Source: Paraburkholderia sp. SG-MS1 (lineage in GTDB: Bacteria > Pseudomonadota > Gammaproteobacteria > Burkholderiales > Burkholderiaceae). Taken from it: 64,000 bases of DNA. The position numbers and the translations under genes are program-made. The notes under the pieces are model-generated. The model was not told the DNA's origin. It saw only the letters and a list, made by a program, of their open reading frames with translations, and ran no database searches. The stretch spans positions 1 to 64,000 of the forward strand of contig NZ_NPIH01000174.1 of the NCBI RefSeq assembly GCF_012275575.1, written 5' to 3'. Positions 37,044 through 45,757 of this stretch are shown here, piece by piece. Numbering within the stretch: the first letter of the stretch is position 1; each line of letters begins with the position of its first letter.

Positions 37044-37073
37044 AATTTGGCACGACCGTTCGTTCGATGTCAA
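37044..37073 (-). promoter_or_regulatory. Conserved 30-bp promoter-like element upstream of the porin gene
   Basis: Minus-strand reading: TTGACA, 17 bases, CCAAATT, followed 275 bp later by the porin start. It matches the livH element at 24 of 30 positions with identical length and orientation toward the gene. Inference: common promoter/activator site. Confidence 0.5.
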
Positions 37074-37226
37074 CCGGGGAAATCAGGAGTTGGTCTGCCA
37101 TGCAGGCCAAAATAGGGAAAACACCTAACCCGCACCGTGAACCGTATTTTTCAGATAAGCGCTTGTCCGAAGGGAAACAGATCGAACAGTAAGATTTGAA
37201 TCACGAGCAAAGCTGCTATTTTTTAG

Positions 37227-37241
37227 TTCTGCATTGCAGAA
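37227..37241. promoter_or_regulatory. Perfect palindrome TTCTGCATTGCAGAA
   Basis: 15-bp perfect odd palindrome, 154 bp upstream of the porin promoter-like element and 244 bp before the small secreted protein gene. Same core as the sites at 34594 and 34736. Confidence 0.5.
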
Positions 37242-37484
37242 TTTACGTGAGAGCAAGGTGGAGATCATTGAACGAGGTTGGTTCGCTATCATTTCCTCTC
37301 CCATCTGACAACTGGACACTGACGCTGCGACGCGACATTCGCCAGATGCAATCACGCCGTTTGCCTGTAAGCTTTAACCGGCGAGCCCATGCCGAACGAA
37401 GATCGCGTGCGACTCGCCGTCGTGAACGAAAACTCGCAGACTGCCTTCAATGCTATTGCCAACTTTCCAGAGGGAATATTTGTT

Positions 37485-37790
37485 ATGAAGAGCATTGCCA
37501 TTAAACGAATCATGCTTGGGGTTTCGGTCATCGCCATGGTGGCAGGCGGCATTCCGCTCGCCTCGGCACAGAACACCGGCGACGCGTCGGCTGCGCCGGC
37601 CGATGCGGCCACGACGCCGGCAAAGCCGACCAAAGCCGAGCGCAAGGCGGCACGCAAGCAGGCGCGCGCCAAGAAGAACGCCGAGTTGAAGAAGCTCGAA
37701 GACGCGGGCTATCAGCCGGCCGCGAACGACCCGAACTATCCGGCCAAGCTGCAGCAGGCCGAGAAGAAGGCCGCAGGCGCAAGCCAGTAA
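37485..37790 (+). CDS. Small secreted DUF4148-like protein
   Basis: 101 residues. Sec signal peptide to about residue 26 (GVSVIAMVAGGIPLASAQ), an Ala/Pro linker, a very basic stretch (KPTKAERKAARKQARAKKN) and a C-terminal segment ELKKLEDAGYQPAANDPNYP followed by AKLQQAEKKA that resembles the DUF4148 pattern common in Burkholderia (ELxxLExAGYxPAxxDPxYP). Function unknown; presumably periplasmic. The ATG used has AGAGGGA about 10 bases upstream; upstream codons lack homology. Confidence 0.8.
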   Translation: MKSIAIKRIMLGVSVIAMVAGGIPLASAQNTGDASAAPADAATTPAKPTKAERKAARKQARAKKNAELKKLEDAGYQPAANDPNYPAKLQQAEKKAAGASQ

Positions 37791-37827
37791 GCGGTCAAGC
37801 AAACGCCCGGCGCGACGCAGTCTCCGT

Positions 37828-37925
37828 TCAGCGCGCGCTGAGCGTCTCAACCAGCAAGTCGACGAAGGCTTTCACCCGCGCCGTCGTCTGCAACTGCTGC
37901 GGATTCAGCGCGTCAATATCGGCGC
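37828..37925 (-). pseudogene. Remnant of a LysR-family regulator C-terminus
   Basis: Read on the minus strand, the last ~32 codons give ADIDALNPQQLQTTARVKAF then VDLLVETLSAR and a stop, which is the typical LysR-regulator end (xRVxAFVDxLVExL). Upstream of about 37925 the frame changes to unrelated sequence, so only the tail of the gene survives. It borders the repeat region. Confidence 0.55.
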
Positions 37926-38325
37926 CCGCTGTGCCGGTAGTCGGACATCGGCGAGACACGCCGCGGTATCACACTCCGTCGCATCGGAATTCCCGGAAAC
38001 TGGCTGACTCCCGATAGAGAAATTGCCGTTTGAATTTCCGGGCAACTGAAATCAATCGTTTCTGCAGCGCGCGCCGCGCCCCGCTTTTGCCTCCCCGCGC
38101 CATGCGTATCTGCTTTGATGCGACATCCCCGCCATGCCCAGGCAACACCCGCCAAACCCTTGCTCCATAAGCCTGCCGCGACCACAAGGCAGCCTGCGCG
38201 CGCCTCCAGGTGTCGCATTTCCTCATGTGGTTGTCGCAAATAGTCGGCAACGCGCACTTTTTTCTGGCAACTATGTATGCACAGCGCGGACGGTACGTCC
38301 GCCACGCCAGCAGCTTCGTGCATGC
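37926..38325. other. 400-bp stretch without a recognised gene
   Basis: Lies between the LysR remnant and the tandem repeats. Open frames run through on the minus strand (37913-38698, 37969-38517), but they have no RBS or homology and pass through the repeats, so I do not call them. It may be part of a dispersed non-coding element together with the repeats. Confidence 0.5.
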
Positions 38326-38569
38326 GGACCGGACTAAGCGTTTTGCATGGGACCAGAGTAGCGCGCTGAAGCGCGGGCTCTGGTCGACAGCTAAAGCGCC
38401 AAGTCCGGTCGACACCCATAAAGGATGGGACCGGACTAAGAGCTTTGCATGGGACCAGAGTAGCGCGCTGAAGCGCGAACTCTGGTCGACAGCTAAAGCG
38501 CCAAGTCCGGTCGACACCCGTGAAGGATGGGACCGGACTAAGCGCTAAAGCGCCAAGTCCGGTCGACAC
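38326..38569. repeat. Tandem 102-bp nested-hairpin repeats (two full copies plus a 40-bp truncated copy)
   Basis: Units start at 38326, 38428 and 38530, each with GGACCGGACTAAG. Each full unit is a hairpin within a hairpin: outer arms GACCGGACT / AGTCCGGTC, inner arms GACCAGAG / CTCTGGTC with GCGC inside. The third unit lacks the inner hairpin, and its outer arms form a near-perfect 34-base stem-loop (GACCGGACT, GCGCT, AGCGC, AGTCCGGTC). The block ends 13 bp before the choV start and includes no spacers of CRISPR type. Confidence 0.85.
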
Positions 38570-38582
38570 AGGAGAGCGTTCA

Positions 38583-39761
38583 ATGAATTCCCCGAAAGTC
38601 GTGGTCGAAGGCCTGTGCAAGGTGTTCGGCTCCAGTCCGAAAGAGGCGCTCGCCATGCTGGCGGCCGGCGCAACCAAAGAGGATGTCTTTGCGCGCACCG
38701 GTCAGATCGTCGGCGTCCACAACGTCTCGTTCGACGTGAAGGAAGGCGAGATCTTCGTGCTCATGGGCCTCTCCGGCTCCGGCAAGTCGACGCTGATCCG
38801 TCTGATCAATCGGCTGGTCGAACCGACGGCGGGCAAGGTGCTGATCGACGGCCGGGACGTGGCGAGCGTGCCGCGCTCGGAACTCATCGCGCTGCGCCGC
38901 AAGGACATGAGCATGGTGTTCCAGTCGTTCGCGCTGATGCCGCAGCGCACTGTGCTCTCCAACGCCGCGTTCGGACTCGAAGTGGCGGGCGTCGGCCGCA
39001 AGGAACGCGAAACCCGCGCGATGACCGTGCTCGAGCAGGTCGGCCTCGCGCCGTTCGCGGAAAAGCTGCCGGCCCAACTTTCGGGCGGCATGCAGCAGCG
39101 CGTCGGCCTCGCGCGAGCGCTTGCAGTCAACCCGTCGCTGATGATCATGGACGAAGCGTTCTCCGCGCTCGATCCGCTCAAACGCAAGGAAATGCAGAAC
39201 GTGCTGCTCGAATTGCAACGCGAGCAGCAGCGCACCATCCTGTTCGTGTCGCACGATCTGGAAGAGGCGATGCGCATCGGCACCCGCATCGCGATCATGG
39301 AAGGCGGCCGGGTCGTGCAGATCGGCACGCCGCAGGAAATCATCACGAATCCCGCCGACGATTACGTGCGCGCGTTCTTCGAAGGCATCGACACGAGTCG
39401 CTACCTGACCGCGGGCGATCTGATGCAGACCGACGCCGTGCCGCTCATGCAGCACTCCCCGCAGATCGATGCGTCGAGCGTCGCGGCCACGCTCAACGGC
39501 AGCGCCGACTACGCGTTCGTGCTCGACAGCGAACGCAGGATTCGCGGCTTCGTGTGCCGCGATGCGCTCGGCAGCGCATCGCCGCAGCTCAACCAGATCG
39601 AGTGCATCGGCCGCGGCACGCCGCTTGACGATGTAGTCGAACGCGTGGTGGCGAGCCGCGCGCCGCTGCCGGTCGTCGAAGCAGACGGCTCTTACTGTGG
39701 TTCGGTCAACAAGACGAATGTGCTGAACGTTCTCACGCGCCATCGAGGCTCCCATGTCTGA
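38583..39761 (+). CDS. choV: Choline/betaine ABC transporter ATPase
   Basis: 392 residues, ProV/OpuAA type. N-terminal extension VEGLCKVFGSSPKEALAMLA (the usual pre-Walker segment of betaine ATPases), Walker A MGLSGSGKST at 61-70, Q-loop MVFQSFALMPQRTV, signature AQLSGGMQQRVGLARAL, Walker B LMIMDEAFSALDP, then two C-terminal CBS-like halves (~280-390) that in ProV/OpuA sense ionic strength. The ATG has GGAGA 7 bases upstream, directly after the hairpin repeats. The stop overlaps choW by 8 bp. Confidence 0.92.
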   Translation: MNSPKVVVEGLCKVFGSSPKEALAMLAAGATKEDVFARTGQIVGVHNVSFDVKEGEIFVLMGLSGSGKSTLIRLINRLVEPTAGKVLIDGRDVASVPRSELIALRRKDMSMVFQSFALMPQRTVLSNAAFGLEVAGVGRKERETRAMTVLEQVGLAPFAEKLPAQLSGGMQQRVGLARALAVNPSLMIMDEAFSALDPLKRKEMQNVLLELQREQQRTILFVSHDLEEAMRIGTRIAIMEGGRVVQIGTPQEIITNPADDYVRAFFEGIDTSRYLTAGDLMQTDAVPLMQHSPQIDASSVAATLNGSADYAFVLDSERRIRGFVCRDALGSASPQLNQIECIGRGTPLDDVVERVVASRAPLPVVEADGSYCGSVNKTNVLNVLTRHRGSHV

Positions 39762-40656
39762 AATCATTCCGCTTGGCGCCTGGGTCGATCACGGCGTCCA
39801 CTATCTGCTCGACCACGACGCGAAGACGTTCGACGCGATCGGCAAGGTCATCGAGAGTTTCGCGGCGCTCGTCGAACACGGCTTGCAGGCCGTGCCGATG
39901 TGGGCGCTGATGGCGTTCTTCGTCGGCGTTGGCTTGTGGCGAGTCGGCTGGCGTTTCGCGCTGTTCACGCTGCTCGCGATGCTGCTGATCTACAGCACCG
40001 GCTTCTGGGATCAGATGGTGATCACGCTCGGCCTCACGCTGTCGTCGACGGTGATCAGCCTGCTGCTCGGCATCCCGCTCGGCATCTGGATGGCGAAGCG
40101 CCGCACGGTCGAGATGATCGTGCGTCCCGTGCTCGACCTGATGCAGACCATGCCCGCGTTCGTCTACCTGATTCCGGCCGCCATGCTGTTCGGCCTCGGT
40201 CGCGTGCCCGGCATTCTGTCGACGGTGATCTTCGCGATGCCGCCCGCGGTGCGACTGACCTCGCTCGGCATCAAGCACGTGAACCGCGAGATCGTCGAAG
40301 CGGGCCAGGCGTTCGGCTGCACGCCGTGGCAACTGCTCTATAAGGTGCAGTTTCCGAATGCGCTGCCGTCGATCATGACGGGCGTGAACCAGACCATCAT
40401 GATGGCGCTGTCGATGGTGATCATCGCATCGATGGTCGGCGCGGGCGGACTCGGCAACGACGTGCTGGCAAGCATTCAGCGGCTCGATATCGGACTCGGT
40501 TTCGAAAGCGGCCTCTCGGTGGTGATGCTCGCGATCATTCTGGACCGCATCACGGAGAGCTTCGGCCGCGCGCCGGGTGTGGCGCGTGCGCCGCTGCTGT
40601 CGGGCTTGCGCAGCGTGATGAAAGTGCGCCGCGAGCCGGCCGCGCAACACGGTTGA
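39754..40656 (+). CDS. choW: Choline/betaine ABC transporter permease
   Basis: 300 residues with about six membrane segments (ProW/OpuAB family). The conserved BPD_transp_1 loop is LTSLGIKHVNREIVEAGQAFGCTPWQLLYKVQFPNALPSIMTGVNQTIMMALSMVIIASMVG at about 168-230. Before it, VRPVLDLMQTMPAFVYLIPAAMLFGLGRVPG is the signature of this family. A short N-terminal segment with a helix precedes TM1. Works with ChoV and the binding protein ChoX. Confidence 0.93.
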   Translation: MSEIIPLGAWVDHGVHYLLDHDAKTFDAIGKVIESFAALVEHGLQAVPMWALMAFFVGVGLWRVGWRFALFTLLAMLLIYSTGFWDQMVITLGLTLSSTVISLLLGIPLGIWMAKRRTVEMIVRPVLDLMQTMPAFVYLIPAAMLFGLGRVPGILSTVIFAMPPAVRLTSLGIKHVNREIVEAGQAFGCTPWQLLYKVQFPNALPSIMTGVNQTIMMALSMVIIASMVGAGGLGNDVLASIQRLDIGLGFESGLSVVMLAIILDRITESFGRAPGVARAPLLSGLRSVMKVRREPAAQHG

Positions 40657-40663
40657 GCCGCCG

Positions 40664-41662
40664 ATGAAGCGCGACGCGCTCACACCGGCCGAGCCCCAGG
40701 CGGATTCGCGGTTGGCGGGGCTCGCGCACGTCGGCTTTCTGACGCTGCCGAACTTTTCGATGATCGCCTTCACGAGTGCGGTCGAAGTGCTGCGCATGGC
40801 GAATTACGTGGGGCGCGCGCAGCATTACCGGTGGTCGGTCATCACGCCGGACGGCGAACCCGCGCGCGCCAGCAACGGCATCACGGTGAAGCCGACCACC
40901 ACGCTCGCCGAAACCGGCATGCCTGATGTGCTGTTCGTCTGTGCCGGCTGGCACGTGCGCGATTACGTCGACGAAACGGTGATCGCGTTGCTGCGCGAGG
41001 TGGCCGCACGAGGTATTCCGCTCGGCGGCATCTGCACGGGGCCCTACGCGCTGCTGGCCGCCGGCCTGCTCGACGGGTATCGCGCCACCGTGCATTGGGA
41101 GGACATGTCGCCGTTGCACAAGCGTTACCCGCACGTGCGCTTTGCCGACGAGCTGTTCGTGATCGATCGCGACCGGATGACCTGCACGGGCGGCACCGCG
41201 CCGCTCGATCTGATGCTCAAGCTGGTCGGCATGCGTCTGGGCCATGCGGTGGCGGCGCAGGTGTCCGAGCAGTTCATCGTCGAACAGATTCGCGGCTCGA
41301 CCGACTATCAGCACATCCCCGTCGACGCGCGGGTCGGCTTCTCGCGCGCCGAACTGATCGAAGTGGTGCGGCTGATGGAGGCGAACATCGAGGAGCCGTT
41401 GTCGCTCGACGAACTCGCGCGCCTCGTGCGTCTGTCGCAGCGCCATTTGCAGCGTATGTTCAAAATGTTTCTCAACGTCTCGCCGACGCATTACTACCTG
41501 ACGCTGCGTCTGCGACGTGCCCGCGAGCTGCTGCGCAATACGGATGCATCGATTGCGCGGGTCACGGCGGTGTGCGGCTTTCATTCACCGTGTCATTTCA
41601 GCAAGGCGTACCGCGCGCAATTCGGCCATGCGCCGAGTGTCGAGCGGCGGCTGTCGGCATGA
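40664..41662 (+). CDS. GlxA-family AraC-type regulator (GATase1-HTH), GbdR-like
   Basis: 332 residues. N-terminal DJ-1/PfpI-like domain (LAHVGFLTLPNFSMIAFTSA at 20-39; the nucleophile-elbow cysteine in GGICTGPYALLAAGLL; TVHWEDMSPLHKRYP), then an AraC HTH pair (~220-330: LSLDELARLVRLSQRHLQRMF, then VTAVCGFHSPCHFSKAYRAQFG). GbdR, CdhR and SouR of Pseudomonas, which control betaine, carnitine and sarcosine use, have this architecture. It sits between choW and choX, 8 bp after choW, and probably regulates this transporter or downstream catabolism. Which of these it is cannot be decided from sequence alone. Confidence 0.88.
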   Translation: MKRDALTPAEPQADSRLAGLAHVGFLTLPNFSMIAFTSAVEVLRMANYVGRAQHYRWSVITPDGEPARASNGITVKPTTTLAETGMPDVLFVCAGWHVRDYVDETVIALLREVAARGIPLGGICTGPYALLAAGLLDGYRATVHWEDMSPLHKRYPHVRFADELFVIDRDRMTCTGGTAPLDLMLKLVGMRLGHAVAAQVSEQFIVEQIRGSTDYQHIPVDARVGFSRAELIEVVRLMEANIEEPLSLDELARLVRLSQRHLQRMFKMFLNVSPTHYYLTLRLRRARELLRNTDASIARVTAVCGFHSPCHFSKAYRAQFGHAPSVERRLSA

Positions 41663-41738
41663 AAAAAACATCGATCCGATGCAACCGGGTCGATCGACAC
41701 AATCAGTTCGATCCACCATCCGAGGGAGAGGGAACGCC

Positions 41739-42674
41739 ATGAAACGTCTGTGGGCCGCGTCGTTGTGCGCGCTGTCTGTATCGTCCGCCTTTGCCGCGGA
41801 ACCCGCCACCTGCCGCAACGTCCGTTTCGCGGATGTCGGCTGGACCGATATCGCGGCGACCACCGGCCTCGCGTCGACACTGCTCGAAGGACTCGGCTAC
41901 AAGCCGAGCAAGACGATCGCGTCGGTGCCAATTACTTTCGCGGGCGTGAAGGGCAAACAGATCGACGTGTTTCTCGGCTACTGGTCGCCGACCATGGACC
42001 CGATGATCGAGCCGTTCAGAAAGGGCGGTCAGATCACCGTGCTGACCCCGCCGAACCTGACCGGCGCGAAATACACGCTGGCGGTGCCCGATTACACGTA
42101 TCGGGCGGGCCTCAGGACGTTCGCCGACATCGCGAACAATTACGACAAGCTCGACGGCAGGATCTACGGGATCGAGCCGGGCAACGACGGCAATGCGGAG
42201 ATCCGGAAGATGATCGACAGCAACCAGTTCGGGCTCGGCAAGTTCAAGCTCGTGGAGTCGAGCGAGGCGGGCATGCTGGTCGAGGTGAACCGCGCGATCC
42301 GCGAGAAGAAGCCGATCGTGTTTCTCGGCTGGGATCCGCATCCGATGAACGTGCAGATGAAGATCGACTATCTGTCCGGCGGCGACGCGGTGTTCGGCCC
42401 GAACTACGGCGAAGCGAAAGTGCTGACGGTCACGTCGAACGATTATTCGACGCGCTGTCCGAACGTCGCGAAACTGGTGTCGAACCTGCAGTTCTCGACC
42501 GACATCGAGAACCACGTGATGCTGCCGATCATGAACAGGACCGATCCGAACAAGGCCGCGCGCGCGTGGCTGAAGGACAATCCAGGCGTGCTGGACAAGT
42601 GGCTGGCGGGTGTCAAGACGTTCGACGGCAAGGACGGCTTGCCCGCGGTGAAGGCTTACATAGCGGGGCAGTGA
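41739..42674 (+). CDS. choX: Choline/betaine ABC transporter, periplasmic binding protein
   Basis: 311 residues. Signal peptide 1-20 (RLWAASLCALSVSSAFAAE), then the OpuAC-type fold: CRNVRFADVGWTDIAATTGL at 24-43, VFLGYWSPTMDPMIEPFRKGG, TLAVPDYTYRAGLRTFADIA, IYGIEPGNDGNAEIRKMIDS and IVFLGWDPHPMNVQMKIDYL. The aromatic residues in WTD, YW and GWDPH build the quaternary-ammonium cage of ChoX. RBS GAGGGAGAGGG. Follows the GlxA-type regulator gene and completes the importer. Confidence 0.92.
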   Translation: MKRLWAASLCALSVSSAFAAEPATCRNVRFADVGWTDIAATTGLASTLLEGLGYKPSKTIASVPITFAGVKGKQIDVFLGYWSPTMDPMIEPFRKGGQITVLTPPNLTGAKYTLAVPDYTYRAGLRTFADIANNYDKLDGRIYGIEPGNDGNAEIRKMIDSNQFGLGKFKLVESSEAGMLVEVNRAIREKKPIVFLGWDPHPMNVQMKIDYLSGGDAVFGPNYGEAKVLTVTSNDYSTRCPNVAKLVSNLQFSTDIENHVMLPIMNRTDPNKAARAWLKDNPGVLDKWLAGVKTFDGKDGLPAVKAYIAGQ

Positions 42675-42752
42675 GCGCTTTGAGTGCTCGCATTATCACG
42701 GGCGGTGTCCCATCGCAGCGGCATGCAGGCACATGACAGGACGACGGCGAAC

Positions 42753-42785
42753 GCCGTTGCGTTCAACGCGCGTGAACGCAACGGC
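42753..42785. terminator. Hairpin between convergent choX and GlxA-type regulator
   Basis: Perfect 13-bp stem (GCCGTTGCGTTCA / TGAACGCAACGGC) with a 7-base loop in the gap between convergent genes. No T run follows. Terminator or boundary function is inferred from position. Confidence 0.55.
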
Positions 42786-42824
42786 CGAACGAGCAACCAT
42801 GCGTGCGCCCGCCAATGCCCCGCG

Positions 42825-43907
42825 TCAAATCGCCTGAGCCCGACCCGGAAACGTCTCGTCATAGCCGGAGCCGTCTTCAACTTGTGCCGCCGTGCCGCGC
42901 TGTTCACGGTACATGACCGGCGGCAAGCCGAACTGCTTGCGAAACTCTCGGCCCAGATGCGAAGCGTCCGAAAAGCCGCAACTCGACGCGATGTCCGCGA
43001 CGGTCTTGTCCGAACTCGTCAGCAGCCACGCGGCAGTGCGCAAGCGCACCTGCTTCGCGTAGGCCTGCGGCGCCTTGCCGGTCTGCGCCTTGAAAAGCCG
43101 TTCGAGTTGGCGCGGCGACAGGTCGAGCTTGCGCGCGAGTTCGTCGAGCGGCAGCGAACGGCCCACGTGCTGCTCCATCAGCAGGATCGCGCGCTTGACC
43201 TTCGGATGCGTGGCAGGCGCGAGCCCCGGCGGATGCGGCTGCGGCGCGTTGCCTTTCTGCAGGTCGTCGACGAGCAGGATGCGCAGCGCTTTGTGCACCG
43301 TGGCGGTTTCGAAGTGGCGTAGCAGGATTGCCGCGGCCACGTCGATCGACGCGCGTCCGCCCGAACACGTGATGCGCCGCCGGTCGATCACGAACAGGCG
43401 ATCGGCGACCAGCGCTTCTTCATTCACCGACGGAAAACGCTCGATGAAATCCCAGTAGTGAAACCAGCTTACGCAGATACGGTGGCCGTCGAGCACGCCC
43501 GCGCGCATCAGCGAAAACACGCCGGTGCACATGCCGACCAGCGTCGCGTCGGTGGCGGCGGCGCGGCGAATGAACGCGAGCGTCGCGTCGCTCGCGGCCG
43601 GCCCCGAATGCAGCAGCCCGCCGACCACCACGACGTAATCGAACGGTTCGGCATTGTCGAAGGTTTCCCACGGCGTGATCTGGATGCCGCAACTCGCGCG
43701 CACGGGAGCGAGGGTTTCCCCCAGCACGCTCCACGAACAGCGCACCGGTTTGCTGAAATCGCCTTCGTCCGCGGACAGGCGCAACAGGTCGACGAAACCC
43801 GAGAACGCGGTCAGCGTGAAGTTCGGCAACAGGATGATGCCGAAGCGAATGCGCTGCGTCGACGTGCCGTCGATCGATTGAGGGGAAAGCGGTTCAGCGG
43901 AATTCAT
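42825..43907 (-). CDS. GlxA-family AraC-type regulator (SouR/GbdR-like)
   Basis: 360 residues from the inner ATG. DJ-1/PfpI-like domain: [20 protein letters not shown] at ~20-39, [20 protein letters not shown], and the elbow [20 protein letters not shown]. AraC domain at 230-340: [26 protein letters not shown], then [27 protein letters not shown]. It is divergent from sdaA and near soxBDAG. In P. aeruginosa a GlxA-family protein, SouR, induces the sarcosine oxidase genes, so this is a plausible SouR counterpart (inference from position and family). Confidence 0.85.
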   Translation of the reverse strand: MNSAEPLSPQSIDGTSTQRIRFGIILLPNFTLTAFSGFVDLLRLSADEGDFSKPVRCSWSVLGETLAPVRASCGIQITPWETFDNAEPFDYVVVVGGLLHSGPAASDATLAFIRRAAATDATLVGMCTGVFSLMRAGVLDGHRICVSWFHYWDFIERFPSVNEEALVADRLFVIDRRRITCSGGRASIDVAAAILLRHFETATVHKALRILLVDDLQKGNAPQPHPPGLAPATHPKVKRAILLMEQHVGRSLPLDELARKLDLSPRQLERLFKAQTGKAPQAYAKQVRLRTAAWLLTSSDKTVADIASSCGFSDASHLGREFRKQFGLPPVMYREQRGTAAQVEDGSGYDETFPGRAQAI

Positions 43908-44263
43908 GCATGCAGGCGGCAAGGGGAAGGGTGAAGTCAAGCATAGCACTGGGGATGGCGGGCGCTTTATCGGGTGGTTTCCCTGCGTTTGACGAAGATT
44001 GTTGGCGCTTTTCAGAGCCCTTTTCAGAGCCCTTTATGGCGGCGCACCCAGTGCAACGTCAGCATCGCCAGCCGCAACCTGGACGCCTGTCGCAAATGCG
44101 TCAGAAGTCATCGCAAATACGCCGCCGAGCTTGGCGGGCAGCCCGCTTGACGCCACTATCCCACTGTCATGCCGTTTTTATTCTATCGATTCAGATTGCC
44201 TTGCGGTGCAATAAGAACTACTCCACCGAGGCAGCGCAACGCCCGCAACGTAGAAGGCACGCC
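43908..44263. other. 356-bp divergent promoter region between regulator and sdaA
   Basis: Contains a 12-bp tandem duplication (TTTTCAGAGCCC twice, 44009-44032). The rest is AT-richer near 44160-44220, where promoters of sdaA would be expected. I could not assign firm -35/-10 hexamers or a GbdR/SouR site. No gene is seen. Confidence 0.5.
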
Positions 44264-45691
44264 ATGAACGTCAGCGTCTTCGATCTGTTCAAGATCGGCA
44301 TCGGCCCTTCGAGCTCGCACACGGTCGGGCCCATGATCGCCGCATGCCGCTTCGCTTCGTATATCGAAGACGCGAACCTGCTCGGCTTCGTGCGCCGCGT
44401 GAAAGTCGCTCTGTATGGTTCGCTCGGCGCAACCGGCAAAGGGCACGGTACGGACAAGGCGGTGCTGCTCGGGCTCGAAGGCAATCTGCCCGACCTGATC
44501 GACCCGGACCTGATCGAGCCGCGTCTGCGGGCGATCCGCGAAACGAAGCAACTGACGCTGCTCGGCAAGCATCCGGTCGCCTTCGACGAGCGCGAGCACC
44601 TCGGTTTCTTCCGCAAGCTGATGCCGGGTGTACCAGGGGCATTGGGCGCATTGGGTTCCAGCTTCGTGCATCCGAACGGCATGCGCTTTCAGGCATTCGA
44701 CGAAAACGGCCAGCTGCTGGTGGAGAAAGAGTATTACTCGATTGGCGGCGGCTTCGTGGTCAATCGCGAAGGCGATCGCGTGAATGGTCTGCGCACCGGC
44801 ATGGACGTGCCGTATCCGTTTCGTACCGGCGACGACCTGATGCGCGTGTGCCGCGAGAGCGGTTTGTCGATCGCCGAGGTGACATTACGCAACGAATGCG
44901 CGGCGCGTCCCGAGCGCGAAGTGCGTGAGGGGCTGCTGACGATCTGGCGCACGATGGCCGCCTGCGTCGAACGCGGCTGCACAGTGCGCGGCGAGTTGCC
45001 CGGTCCGATGCACGTGAAACGCCGTGCGGCCGATCTGTGCGCGCAACTGCGGGCACGCTCGGAGGAGTCGCTGCGCGATCCGCTCTCGATGCTCGACTGG
45101 GTCAACCTGTATGCGATGGCCGTCAACGAAGAGAACGCGGCGGGCGGGCGCGTCGTCACCGCGCCGACCAATGGCGCGGCCGGCGTCATTCCGGCGGTGC
45201 TGCACTACTACGTGAAGTTCATGCATGCATCGAGCGATGCGGGCATCGTCGACTTTCTGCTGACCGCCGCGGCGATCGGCATCATCTACAAGGAAACCGC
45301 ATCGATCTCCGGCGCCGAAGTGGGCTGCCAGGGCGAAGTGGGCGTGGCCTGCTCGATGGCCGCCGCGGCGCTTGCCGCCGTGATGGGCGGCACGCCGACC
45401 CAGGTGGAGAACGCCGCCGAGATCGGCATGGAGCACAACCTCGGCATGACCTGCGACCCGGTCGGCGGCCTCGTGCAGATTCCGTGCATCGAGCGCAACG
45501 CGATGGGCGCGATCAAGGCGATCAACGCCGCGCGCATGGCGATGAAAGGCGACGGCCAGCACTACGTCTCGCTCGACAACGTGATCAAGACGATGCGCGA
45601 AACCGGCGCCGACATGAAGACGAAGTACAAGGAGACGTCGCGCGGCGGGTTGGGCCGTGAACGTGATCGAGTGTTGAAGTTCGAGCGTTGA
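44264..45691 (+). CDS. sdaA: L-serine ammonia-lyase (L-serine dehydratase)
   Basis: 475 residues, single-chain iron-sulfur serine dehydratase (L-serine to pyruvate + ammonia, cytosol). N-terminal [20 protein letters not shown] with the G-P-S-S-S-H-T motif, [16 protein letters not shown], then in the catalytic part [26 protein letters not shown], and the [4Fe-4S] cysteines in [16 protein letters not shown] and [18 protein letters not shown]. The start is the ATG just before the conserved region. In betaine/sarcosine degradation, glycine becomes serine and then pyruvate; this enzyme is encoded 66 bp before soxB. Confidence 0.95.
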   Translation: MNVSVFDLFKIGIGPSSSHTVGPMIAACRFASYIEDANLLGFVRRVKVALYGSLGATGKGHGTDKAVLLGLEGNLPDLIDPDLIEPRLRAIRETKQLTLLGKHPVAFDEREHLGFFRKLMPGVPGALGALGSSFVHPNGMRFQAFDENGQLLVEKEYYSIGGGFVVNREGDRVNGLRTGMDVPYPFRTGDDLMRVCRESGLSIAEVTLRNECAARPEREVREGLLTIWRTMAACVERGCTVRGELPGPMHVKRRAADLCAQLRARSEESLRDPLSMLDWVNLYAMAVNEENAAGGRVVTAPTNGAAGVIPAVLHYYVKFMHASSDAGIVDFLLTAAAIGIIYKETASISGAEVGCQGEVGVACSMAAAALAAVMGGTPTQVENAAEIGMEHNLGMTCDPVGGLVQIPCIERNAMGAIKAINAARMAMKGDGQHYVSLDNVIKTMRETGADMKTKYKETSRGGLGRERDRVLKFER

Positions 45692-45757
45692 AGTTTCAGT
45701 GAAGCACGAATACGCAACACCAGGCAACAGTTAAGACAGCATTGACAAGGACCCACG

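Larger units (their letters stand above)
36770..37484. other. 715-bp intergenic region with shared regulatory motifs
   Basis: Between the porin (-) and the small secreted protein (+). It holds the 30-bp promoter-like element (37044-37073) and the perfect palindrome (37227-37241). Short open frames at 36811-37014 and 36953-37192 have no RBS, no homology and no codon bias, and are not called as genes. No RNA gene or mobile element was recognised. Confidence 0.6.

Noticed and set aside
36811..37192. Two small open frames upstream of the DUF4148-like gene
   Set aside because: No RBS, no homology, no GC3 bias, and they overlap the shared regulatory element.
37969..38517. Possible 182-residue protein on the minus strand
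   Set aside because: It is translated through the hairpin repeats, has no RBS, and repeats the same peptide segment because of the DNA repeats.
38326..38569. CRISPR array
   Set aside because: The repeats are contiguous 102-bp units with internal hairpins and no unique spacers, and there is no cas gene.
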